NCBI GenBank assembly: GCA_902801585.1
Contig: CADCIU010000046.1
Coordinates: forward strand, 1 to 22,878
Direction: 5' to 3'
Length of the DNA: 22,878 nucleotides
DNA from: an uncultured Lachnospiraceae bacterium
GTDB taxonomy: Bacteria > Bacillota_A > Clostridia > Lachnospirales > Lachnospiraceae
Shown here: positions 14,796 through 20,856 of the stretch, one piece after another
How the letters are laid out: the number at the start of each line of letters is the position of its first letter
Numbering within the stretch: the first letter of the stretch is position 1
Notes under the pieces: model-generated
The model's input: the letters and a program-made list of their open reading frames with translations, nothing else
What the model was told of the DNA's origin: nothing
The model's database searches: none
Translations under genes and position numbers: made by a program

Positions 14796-15614
14796 ATGGG
14801 AAATAAAGTAAAAAACGTCATTGACCGCGTGAGAACGAAGCAGCTCGTGCCGATCAAATGCTCTGTCGAAAACGGACATATCCTCGACGGGAAAGCGGCG
14901 CTGGTGTCGGGCGGAAGCGGAGACATCGGAAAAGCGATCGCCGCGGAACTGGCGCGCCAGGGGTGCCGCGTCATCCTTTCCGGTACGAACCGGGAAAAGC
15001 TGGAGAAGAACTGCGGGGAGATCGGGAACGCTTCCTATATCACGATGGACCTGCGCGATATCCCTTCGTTGGACGCCAAAATAGAGGAGGCGGAGAAGGC
15101 TGCCGGACAACCGATCGACATTCTGGTCAACTCCTCCGGCGTCGGCGGAAAGTTTGAGTTCGGAAAGGTCACGGAGGAGGAATATGACCGCGTGATGAAC
15201 GTAAATCTGAAGGGCGCCTATTTCCTCTGCCAGGCGATGGGCAATTATATGATCGCCCGTCAGATCAAGGGGCATATCCTGAATGTGTCGTCTGCCTCCG
15301 CACTGCGTCCCGCCTGGACGCCCTATCACATCTCCAAGTGGGCGATCAAGGGATTTACGGTCGGTCTTGCGGAAAAACTCCTGCCGCACGGCATTATCGT
15401 CAACGCGATCGCGCCGGGACCGGTGGCCACAGGGATGCTGGGAAAGAAGGAGGGAGACAGCATTGAGATGCCCTCACAGCCGTCCGGAAGATACGCGCTG
15501 CCGGAAGAGATCGCTTCTATGGCCGCTTATCTGGTCAGTGATCTGGGCAATCTGATCGTCGGAGATACGATCTATATGACCGGCGGAAGTGGAATTATCT
15601 CTCTGCATCACTGA
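14796..15614 (+). CDS. Short-chain dehydrogenase/reductase (FabG-like)
   Basis: This 272-residue classical SDR would reduce a carbonyl with NAD(P)H. ALVSGGSGDIGKAIA (35-49) is the cofactor loop (GGSGDIG). VNSSGV (111-116) replaces the NNAG motif. VMNVNLKG (133-140) carries the structural Asn. The catalytic residues are S165/S166 and YHISK (Y177, K181). INAIAPGPVATGML-like text after that is the usual C-terminal substrate-side segment. About 30 extra residues precede the fold and include a basic stretch (VKNVIDRVRTKQ). It begins 7 bp after the MenD-like gene, with GGGAG at 14780-14783 as ribosome site, and closes the operon. The tight pairing suggests that it reduces the keto product made by the ThDP enzyme. 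That is inference. Confidence 0.88.
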   Translation: MGNKVKNVIDRVRTKQLVPIKCSVENGHILDGKAALVSGGSGDIGKAIAAELARQGCRVILSGTNREKLEKNCGEIGNASYITMDLRDIPSLDAKIEEAEKAAGQPIDILVNSSGVGGKFEFGKVTEEEYDRVMNVNLKGAYFLCQAMGNYMIARQIKGHILNVSSASALRPAWTPYHISKWAIKGFTVGLAEKLLPHGIIVNAIAPGPVATGMLGKKEGDSIEMPSQPSGRYALPEEIASMAAYLVSDLGNLIVGDTIYMTGGSGIISLHH

Positions 15615-15677
15615 TCCTGACCAAGACCGGATGTGGGCGTTTTTGGACCACTGTTTGTGAGTTCATACAAAATTGTA

Positions 15678-15706
15678 TTGATTTTTGGTATATGGGAGAG
15701 TATTTT
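15678..15706 (+). promoter_or_regulatory. Predicted promoter of the LCP gene
   Basis: TTGATT (15678-15683), a 17-bp spacer and TATTTT (15701-15706) lie in the gap after the SDR gene. The -35 and spacing match the FN3-gene promoters, while the -10 is weaker. It supports a translation start downstream (15729) rather than at the GTG at 15633. Confidence 0.5.
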
Positions 15707-15728
15707 AGGGTTTGACTGGAATTCAAAA

Positions 15729-16766
15729 ATGAGACGCGGGCAAATGCATTATAGAAAAAAGAGAACACCGGTGGCCGGCATAGTGCTGGCTATTGCTGCG
15801 ATCCTGCTTTTTGCGGGCGTGCTCTTTCTGATCGAGAACAAGATGAAGGTCAGGGAAGGCAAGGGAGACAGCGGAAAGTGGGGATCGGGGATCAGCGGCA
15901 AGGTCACGCTTACGATCGACGACAAACAGTATTCTTATACTGACGATGTTGATGTTTATCTGATCATAGGAACGGACGGGACGGGATCAAAGCCCGGCGG
16001 CAAAGAAGGCTTTAACGGCGACATGGCGGACTTTCTCATGCTGGCTGCGATCAATAATACGACCCGCACATACGGTTTTTATCAGCTCGACAGAGATACG
16101 ATCACAGACGTCCCCATCCTGGACGAGAACGGAGAGGAACTGGGCACGGCAGAGGAACAGCTCTGTATTGCACATTGGTACGGTTACAATGAGGAGCAGC
16201 GCAATACCAATACTGTGAACACGGTTTCCAGGCTCCTTGGGAATCTGCCGATCAAGGGCTACTATTCGATCAATATGGACGACGTCTCCGCGATCAACCA
16301 CGCAGTGGGGGGTGTCACCGTCAAGATCGAAGAGGACATGACGTCGGTGGATCCTCAGATGAAGCAGGGGGCGGAGATCCGCCTCAGGGACGATCAGGTC
16401 GAAAAGTATCTGAGGGCCAGAATGAACGTCGGAGACGGCACCAATACCGCAAGAATGAAAAGGCAGCGCCAGTATATGCAGAATGCGTATTCGATCGTTC
16501 TTAAGAAGCTCAGCGAAGATCCTAATTACGCCGACACCTTCTACGATGAACTGTCCGGTGTGATCACGTCGGATCTCCCCAAAAAGGAGGCTTCGACGAT
16601 CGCAGCCCGCATCAGAGAAGCGGACAGCATAGGCTTTATGACTTTCGACGGGGATCATACGGAGGGTCACGAGCTGGATGACGGGCAGCTCCACAATGAG
16701 TTCTACATCAGCCCGGATTCGATCGTAGAGAACCTGCAGAAACTGCTCGATCTTGAGCCGGAGTAA
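15729..16766 (+). CDS. LytR-CpsA-Psr (LCP) family glycopolymer ligase
   Basis: LCP proteins attach undecaprenyl-linked polymers to peptidoglycan or surface acceptors outside the membrane. This copy (345 residues) has a basic N-terminus, one membrane helix (TPVAGIVLAIAAILLFAGVLF) and then an extracellular LCP domain: LIIGTDGTG, GDMADFLMLAAIN, QLDRDT (usually PRDT), INMDDVSAINHAVGGVTV and the RMKRQRQYMQNA segment. Asp and Arg residues that bind the pyrophosphate are thus kept. A GTG at 15633 would add 32 residues, but they overlap the predicted promoter and lack family similarity. The Shine-Dalgarno at 15729 is weak, and the ATG at 15744 is an alternative. With the following Wzz and kinase genes it forms the export and attachment set that usually opens Gram-positive capsule operons. 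Confidence 0.87.
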   Translation: MRRGQMHYRKKRTPVAGIVLAIAAILLFAGVLFLIENKMKVREGKGDSGKWGSGISGKVTLTIDDKQYSYTDDVDVYLIIGTDGTGSKPGGKEGFNGDMADFLMLAAINNTTRTYGFYQLDRDTITDVPILDENGEELGTAEEQLCIAHWYGYNEEQRNTNTVNTVSRLLGNLPIKGYYSINMDDVSAINHAVGGVTVKIEEDMTSVDPQMKQGAEIRLRDDQVEKYLRARMNVGDGTNTARMKRQRQYMQNAYSIVLKKLSEDPNYADTFYDELSGVITSDLPKKEASTIAARIREADSIGFMTFDGDHTEGHELDDGQLHNEFYISPDSIVENLQKLLDLEPE

Positions 16767-16790
16767 GCAGAAGACGATAAATAACTGTAT

Positions 16791-16796
16791 TATAAT
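16791..16796 (+). promoter_or_regulatory. Possible -10 element before the Wzz gene
   Basis: A perfect TATAAT lies in the 88-bp gap after the LCP gene, but the matching -35 position (CAGAAG) is poor. The Wzz gene may simply be read from the LCP promoter. Confidence 0.35.
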
Positions 16797-16854
16797 CAGC
16801 CGTTAAGAGAATTGATATTTCGAGAAAAGAATTGTTAAAGGAGATGCCTGTGGC

Positions 16855-17619
16855 ATGAATCAGCAGCAGAAAGATATAGAAGTAAGGGACAGAATGGACG
16901 GCGAGATGGAGATCGACCTTCTGGAACTCCTTGCATATTACCGCGGACGCCTGATCTGGATCGTCCTCGGTTTTCTTGCCGGCGCACTGGCTGCCGGCCT
17001 GATCACGTTTTATCTGATCACACCTCAGTACACGGCGACGTCCAAGATGTACATGGTATCATCGTCCTCACAGTCTGTCGTCGACCTGACGGACCTCAAT
17101 ATCGGACAGTCACTTTCCAAGGACTATGTGGAGCTCCTCAAGACCAGGCCCATCATTGAGAGCGTCATTGAAGAACAGGGATTGGACTACAATTATACAG
17201 AACTTCTGTCCATGCTCAGCATGTCGACGGTCTCAGACACCAGGATCATCGCGATCCGCGCGACAAGCAAGGATCCCGAGGAGGCGATGAATATCGCCAA
17301 TGCATTGGCGGACAAGGGTGTGAAGGAGCTTCCCAAGCTCATGGAGACCCCGCAGCCGCACATCGCGGAGTACGCCATCATTCCGATCAATCCCAGCTCT
17401 CCGAGCCTGACCAAGAATATCATGATCGGCGCGCTGATCGGTATGATCATCATGCTCGGTCTGTTCACGATCCAGTTCATGCTCGATGACACCTTCAAGA
17501 CGGCAGATGATATCGAGAGAGAGTTCGGCGTCATACCGCTGACCGTTATCCCCGAGGGCAAGATCACAGGACTGGACGGCGGAAGCAGTGTGAAACCCAA
17601 GAGAAAAAGAAAACGCTGA
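16855..17619 (+). CDS. Wzz/CapA-type chain-length modulator and kinase activator
   Basis: This 254-residue membrane protein has the polysaccharide co-polymerase layout of Firmicutes (CpsC, CapA, YveK). It has a short cytoplasmic start with IDLLELLAYYRGRL (20-32), a first helix at about 33-55, an extracellular domain beginning with PQYTATSKMYMV, then the Pro-rich PINPSSPSLTKN before a second helix at about 185-208, and a cytoplasmic tail ending in a basic KPKRKRKR cluster. Such proteins set polymer length and activate the separate BY-kinase, whose gene follows 8 bp later. AAAGGAG precedes the ATG by 11 nt. A four-codon ATG-CCT-GTG-GCA-TGA sits between them, but too close to the Shine-Dalgarno to matter. 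Confidence 0.9.
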   Translation: MNQQQKDIEVRDRMDGEMEIDLLELLAYYRGRLIWIVLGFLAGALAAGLITFYLITPQYTATSKMYMVSSSSQSVVDLTDLNIGQSLSKDYVELLKTRPIIESVIEEQGLDYNYTELLSMLSMSTVSDTRIIAIRATSKDPEEAMNIANALADKGVKELPKLMETPQPHIAEYAIIPINPSSPSLTKNIMIGALIGMIIMLGLFTIQFMLDDTFKTADDIEREFGVIPLTVIPEGKITGLDGGSSVKPKRKRKR

Positions 17620-17627
17620 GGATTGGT

Positions 17628-18374
17628 ATGGATAATTCTATGGATATGGAGAAAACAATTACAGAAGGAAATAAGATGGTATTCGGCCTGAAGCCGGAAC
17701 TGCCTTATGCAATAGAAGAAGCGATCAACCGTCTGCGTATCAATATCAGCTTTCTCGGAAATGATATCCGCAAGATCATGATCGTGAGTTCCGAGCCCAA
17801 TGAGGGCAAGTCCTTTGTGGCGGTCAATCTGTGGAGCCAGATTGCGAGAGCGGGCGGAAAGACGCTGCTGATCGACGCGGATATGAGAAATTCCACGTTC
17901 TGCGCCAAGTATATGATATCGAGAGAGGACGGTGCGGAGATGAAGGGCACATCCCATTATCTCTCCGGTGAGTGCTCTTTGGACGAAGCGCTCCTGCACA
18001 CGGAATACCCTGACGGGGATATGATCGTCAATGTGGAGAATATCGTCAACCCGTCTCTGCTTTTGGAGAACAAGCGGTTCGAGGAACTGATCAATTCGAT
18101 GTCGGAAAAATACAGATATGTATTTGTCGATGCCCCGCCGCTGGGCCTTGTCTCAGACGCCGAGAGAATCGGCAATATATGTGACGGCGCCATCCTCTGC
18201 GTTCGAGGAGGCGCTACGACGAAAGCAGCGGTGAGAGAATCCATTCACCAGCTGGAGAGAGCAGGCTGCCCCCTTCTGGGCATTGTCCTCAACCGCGTGA
18301 GCGATTCCAAGGGCGGCTACTACCACAAGTATTACGGAAAAGAATACGGCGGCAAGTACTATAGCGGAAATTGA
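17628..18374 (+). CDS. Bacterial tyrosine kinase (CpsD/CapB/YwqD family)
   Basis: This 248-residue cytoplasmic BY-kinase autophosphorylates on a C-terminal tyrosine cluster and, with its Wzz partner, controls polymer assembly. The Walker A loop is SSEPNEGKSF (54-63, Lys61), Walker A' is LLIDADMR (80-87) and Walker B is YVFVDAPPLG (164-173). Upstream, EEAINRLRINISF (30-42) corresponds to the oligomerisation helix (ExxRxxR-like). The tail holds seven tyrosines (231, 232, 235, 236, 240, 244 and 245). The expected phosphatase partner is encoded at 19298-20011, but an FN3 gene with its own signals has come between them. No capsule initiating transferase follows. Confidence 0.92.
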   Translation: MDNSMDMEKTITEGNKMVFGLKPELPYAIEEAINRLRINISFLGNDIRKIMIVSSEPNEGKSFVAVNLWSQIARAGGKTLLIDADMRNSTFCAKYMISREDGAEMKGTSHYLSGECSLDEALLHTEYPDGDMIVNVENIVNPSLLLENKRFEELINSMSEKYRYVFVDAPPLGLVSDAERIGNICDGAILCVRGGATTKAAVRESIHQLERAGCPLLGIVLNRVSDSKGGYYHKYYGKEYGGKYYSGN

Positions 18375-18384
18375 GACAAAAAAA

Positions 18385-18419
18385 TCTCGAAATCAGACCT
18401 TTTTTTGATAGTTTTCGAG
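18385..18419 (+). repeat. CTCGAAA inverted repeat after the kinase gene
   Basis: CTCGAAA (18386-18392) and TTTCGAG (near 18413-18419) form a 7-bp inverted repeat, with an inner TCA/TGA and a T-rich loop. On the + strand no T tract follows, so it is not a normal terminator there. TCTCGAAATCAGACCT (18385-18400) matches 14 of 16 bases of the tandem repeat at 6251-6266. Function unknown. Confidence 0.4.
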
Positions 18420-18421
18420 GC

Positions 18422-18450
18422 TGGACATCCGGCTTCGTTTGCTATATATT
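18422..18450 (+). promoter_or_regulatory. Promoter of the third FN3 gene
   Basis: TGGACA (18422-18427, one base from consensus), a 17-bp spacer and TATATT (18445-18450). The start near 18457 would place the very strong Shine-Dalgarno almost at the 5' end of the mRNA. Confidence 0.65.
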
Positions 18451-18476
18451 TTAACGAAAGGAGGTGAAATGAACCT

Positions 18477-19157
18477 ATGGGCAACAAAGTTTTTAAGAGA
18501 CTGTTCACACTCATGCTCGCTGTCGTAATGGTGCTCGCATCATCGATGGCAGTTCTGGCAGCCGAGACCGGTACGTCGGGCAATCCTTCTCCCGGAGGCG
18601 GTGAGACAGAGACTGAGGCTACGATCGAGAAGCAGGCTTCTACCGTAAATTCAAATGCAGGGACTGCCAAAGTCTTCTACAGCGGCAAGAACAACGCTTC
18701 CTATAAGATCCTGTACAAGCTTAGAAGCCAGTCTTGGGGTGCTGCGAAGATCATCACCACAGACAACAAGAACTATGTCCTGACTCAGCTGCAGAAGGGC
18801 GGCCTCTACGACATCCGTGTCGCAGGCGTCAATTCCAACGGCGTACAGGGTAAGTGGTCTGAGATCACTCGTCGTCTGATGAGCAAGACTCTGGCAACCG
18901 GTTCTTCCAAGAACGGCAAGGTCACAGTCAAGTTACCTAAGACCAAGAATGCAACCGCTTACAGGATCATGTATTCCACAAGTCCTGATTTCTCGAATGC
19001 CAAGATGGCAGGACAGTCTGCTAAGTGCACAACGAGAACTATTTCCGGTCTCACGAAGGGCAAGACCTATTACTTCAAGGTCTATCCGATCGCACAGACC
19101 CCCAGCGGCGCTACTTACACCGGAGAGTCCACGACTTTCTCTGTAAAGGTCAAGTAA
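18477..19157 (+). CDS. Secreted protein with two fibronectin type III domains
   Basis: This 226-residue exported protein has a signal peptide (1-29: basic MGNKVFKRLF, a hydrophobic core, AVLA|AE), a low-complexity linker rich in Gly, Thr and Glu (30-50), and two FN3-like modules: about 55-130 (YKILYKLRSQSWG ... YDIRVAGVNSNGVQGKWSE) and about 140-226 (KVTVKLPKTKNATAYRIMYSTS ... TKGKTYYFKVYPIAQT). No cysteine pattern or enzyme motif like that of the two left-hand paralogues is seen. A near-perfect AAAGGAGGTG lies 12 nt before this ATG. A closer ATG at 18469 opens only a 19-codon frame. It has its own promoter and a clean terminator, so it is likely abundant. Its place between kinase and phosphatase suggests a surface or matrix role tied to the polymer. 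Confidence 0.87.
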   Translation: MGNKVFKRLFTLMLAVVMVLASSMAVLAAETGTSGNPSPGGGETETEATIEKQASTVNSNAGTAKVFYSGKNNASYKILYKLRSQSWGAAKIITTDNKNYVLTQLQKGGLYDIRVAGVNSNGVQGKWSEITRRLMSKTLATGSSKNGKVTVKLPKTKNATAYRIMYSTSPDFSNAKMAGQSAKCTTRTISGLTKGKTYYFKVYPIAQTPSGATYTGESTTFSVKVK

Positions 19158-19195
19158 TGTCAGCTGATCTATGCAGTTGTACAACTTAATAGGTT

Positions 19196-19232
19196 GGGCG
19201 GCAGTGGATGCATAACCCTGCCGCCTTTTCTG
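19196..19232 (+). terminator. Intrinsic terminator after the third FN3 gene
   Basis: GGCGGCAG (19197-19204) and CTGCCGCC (19218-19225) form a perfect 8-bp G+C-rich stem followed by TTTTCTGTT. Just upstream, AGTTGTACAACT (19175-19186) is a perfect 12-bp palindrome of unknown role. Confidence 0.8.
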
Positions 19233-19261
19233 TTGCCAATTCATAGCGGAGAAAGTACAAT
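19233..19261 (+). promoter_or_regulatory. Promoter of the phosphatase gene pair
   Basis: TTGCCA (19233-19238), a 17-bp spacer and TACAAT (19256-19261) directly follow the terminator. The start near 19268 leaves a leader of about 30 nt before the ATG at 19298. The phosphatase is therefore controlled separately from the kinase. Confidence 0.7.
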
Positions 19262-19297
19262 ACAGGGTTAGAAGGCAGGATCAGAAGGGAATGCGCA

Positions 19298-20011
19298 ATG
19301 ATTGATTTTCACACACATATACTGCCCGGGATCGATGACGGAAGCAAAGATATCGCGATGACCGAGGAGATGCTCAGGCGCGAAGCGGCGATGGGAGTGA
19401 CAAAGGTCTATGCCACTCCGCATTTTTATGCCTATAAATCCGGTGTGGCCGGTTTTCTTGAAAAGAGAGAAAAAAGCCTCTGTGAGGTCAAGGCGCTTTT
19501 GGAACACACGGAAAACCTGCCGGAAGTGGCGGTCGGTGCGGAAGTTTACTATTTCCGAGGGATCGGAAAGGCAGATGCGACGCCCAGGCTCTGTATCGAG
19601 GGTACCGACGTGCTGCTGCTCGAAATGCCTTTCAAGCAGTGGGAAGAGGAAGTATACAGAGACGTGCGTGAGCTTGTCTTTAGAAGAAAGCTCCGCGTCG
19701 TGCTCGCCCATGTGGAGAGATATACAGGTTTTCAAAAGGACAGATCGGTCTGGGATGAGGTGATGGGGCTTCCCGTTACGATCCAGATGAACGCGGAGAG
19801 CTTCTTGAAATTCGGAATGAAAAGGAGATTCTGCATGAATCTTCTGAGGCAGGAGGAAGGACGGGTCATCATAGGCAGCGACTGCCACAATCTGTCGGGC
19901 CGGGCTCCCAACCTGGCGGACGCGATCGGCTATATAGAAAAAAAAGCCGGCGCGGATATGATAAAGAGTATTGAAGAAACGGAGAAAAAACTGCTTTGTC
20001 GACCTATGTGA
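19298..20011 (+). CDS. PHP-type protein tyrosine phosphatase (CpsB/CapC/YwqE family)
   Basis: This 237-residue metal-dependent phosphatase removes phosphate from the tyrosine tail of the capsule kinase. All PHP motifs are present: DFHTHILPGIDDGS (3-16), YATPHFY (38-44), GAEVYYF (79-85), LLEMPF, VLAHVERY and GSDCHN near the C-terminus. Together they supply the His/Asp/Glu ligands of the trinuclear metal site. The length is normal. GAAGGGA lies before the ATG. Usually this gene is next to the kinase gene; here a terminator and new promoter divide them, so the kinase-to-phosphatase ratio could be changed. Its stop overlaps the start of the next gene by 16 bp. Confidence 0.92.
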   Translation: MIDFHTHILPGIDDGSKDIAMTEEMLRREAAMGVTKVYATPHFYAYKSGVAGFLEKREKSLCEVKALLEHTENLPEVAVGAEVYYFRGIGKADATPRLCIEGTDVLLLEMPFKQWEEEVYRDVRELVFRRKLRVVLAHVERYTGFQKDRSVWDEVMGLPVTIQMNAESFLKFGMKRRFCMNLLRQEEGRVIIGSDCHNLSGRAPNLADAIGYIEKKAGADMIKSIEETEKKLLCRPM

Positions 20012-20808
20012 TCAGTGATATACACGGCGCACTGCCACAGTTTAAGAAACTCCTTAAAAAGATCCGGTTCTCGCCGGAAAAAGGGGATGAACTATACCTT
20101 TTGGGTGATTATATTGACTGGGGAGAGTATCCTCTGGAGACACTTCTTTTTGTCATGCACCTGGACCGGTCAAGTGACCGGGTGCACTGCCTCATGGGCA
20201 ATCATGAGGAGATGTTCCTGGCCCTTATGGAGTGCGGTTACAAAACGGGGGATTTGAACCCGATCGCGGACAATTGGCTGATCAACAACCGGGGAGCCGG
20301 AACGTGGAGCGAATTCATGAGACTGGACCGCTTCCATCAGTGGGAAGTCAGAAAGTGGGTCGCAGCGCTTCCCCTCAGTTTCGATGTGTCGATCGGAGAA
20401 AAGCACTATATGCTGGCGCACGCATATCCCTATTATTACGATATGGAGTATACGCCGCTTCTTGCGCGGCGTCACAGAAGGGATGCGGTGTGGAGACGCC
20501 TACTGCTCAGAGAGGACCCCTTCGCGGAATACCGGGGAGACAAGACATATCACTGCCTGATCTGCGGCCACACCATCACCAATTATTATTTCAAGCAGAT
20601 GAAAGCGGAGAAAAACTGGCCGTTCAGGAAACCCCGGGCGACCAAGAGGAACCGGATCTTTTACGGGGAGAAGTATGTGAACATCGACTGCGGCGCCAAG
20701 ACCTTGTCCTGCGAGAATGACGAAAGCGATGCACTGCGCTTATCCTCGGAGAGAGCACAGCTGGCCTGTCTGCGGTTAGAGGATGCACAGGAATTCTATG
20801 TGCGGTGA
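19996..20808 (+). CDS. Calcineurin-like metallophosphoesterase
   Basis: This 270-residue protein has the fold of PP2A-like and PrpE/ApaH-like bacterial phosphatases. Metal-site motifs are VISDIHG (5-11), GDYIDWG (37-43), GNHEEM (68-73), an AHAYPYYY His and an ICGHT His near the C-terminus. In the second motif the usual Arg of GDxxDRG is Trp42. Translation most likely begins at a TTG (19996) inside the end of the phosphatase gene, because this gives the family-typical MSTYVISDIHG; a GTG at 20008 is the alternative. The overlap implies translational coupling with the tyrosine phosphatase, suggesting that it also acts on phosphoproteins or on a phosphorylated glycan intermediate. Substrate is unknown. 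Confidence 0.85.
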   Translation: MSTYVISDIHGALPQFKKLLKKIRFSPEKGDELYLLGDYIDWGEYPLETLLFVMHLDRSSDRVHCLMGNHEEMFLALMECGYKTGDLNPIADNWLINNRGAGTWSEFMRLDRFHQWEVRKWVAALPLSFDVSIGEKHYMLAHAYPYYYDMEYTPLLARRHRRDAVWRRLLLREDPFAEYRGDKTYHCLICGHTITNYYFKQMKAEKNWPFRKPRATKRNRIFYGEKYVNIDCGAKTLSCENDESDALRLSSERAQLACLRLEDAQEFYVR

Positions 20809-20856
20809 GTATTGACTTGGAGAGCGGCGAGGAGCCGGAAAGAGAGGATCATCTGA

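Noticed and set aside
14646..15389. Long minus-strand open frame opposite the MenD-like and SDR genes
   Set aside because: It overlaps two genes with complete catalytic motifs. Composition is typical of an antisense shadow in a codon-biased genome. The same reasoning removes minus-strand frames at 2242-2895, 8073-8774, 13217-13930, 15987-16694 and 17193-17999.
15633..15728. Extended start (GTG at 15633) for the LCP protein
   Set aside because: The extension crosses a predicted promoter, adds an odd hydrophobic stretch not typical of the family, and lacks a clear ribosome site.
16844..16858. Four-codon upstream ORF (ATG CCT GTG GCA TGA) before the Wzz gene
   Set aside because: Its ATG touches the Shine-Dalgarno with no spacing, so initiation there is implausible.
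18385..18425. Intrinsic terminator after the kinase gene
   Set aside because: The T tract is in the loop, not after the stem, on the + strand. It would only resemble a terminator on the minus strand, where no gene reads in.
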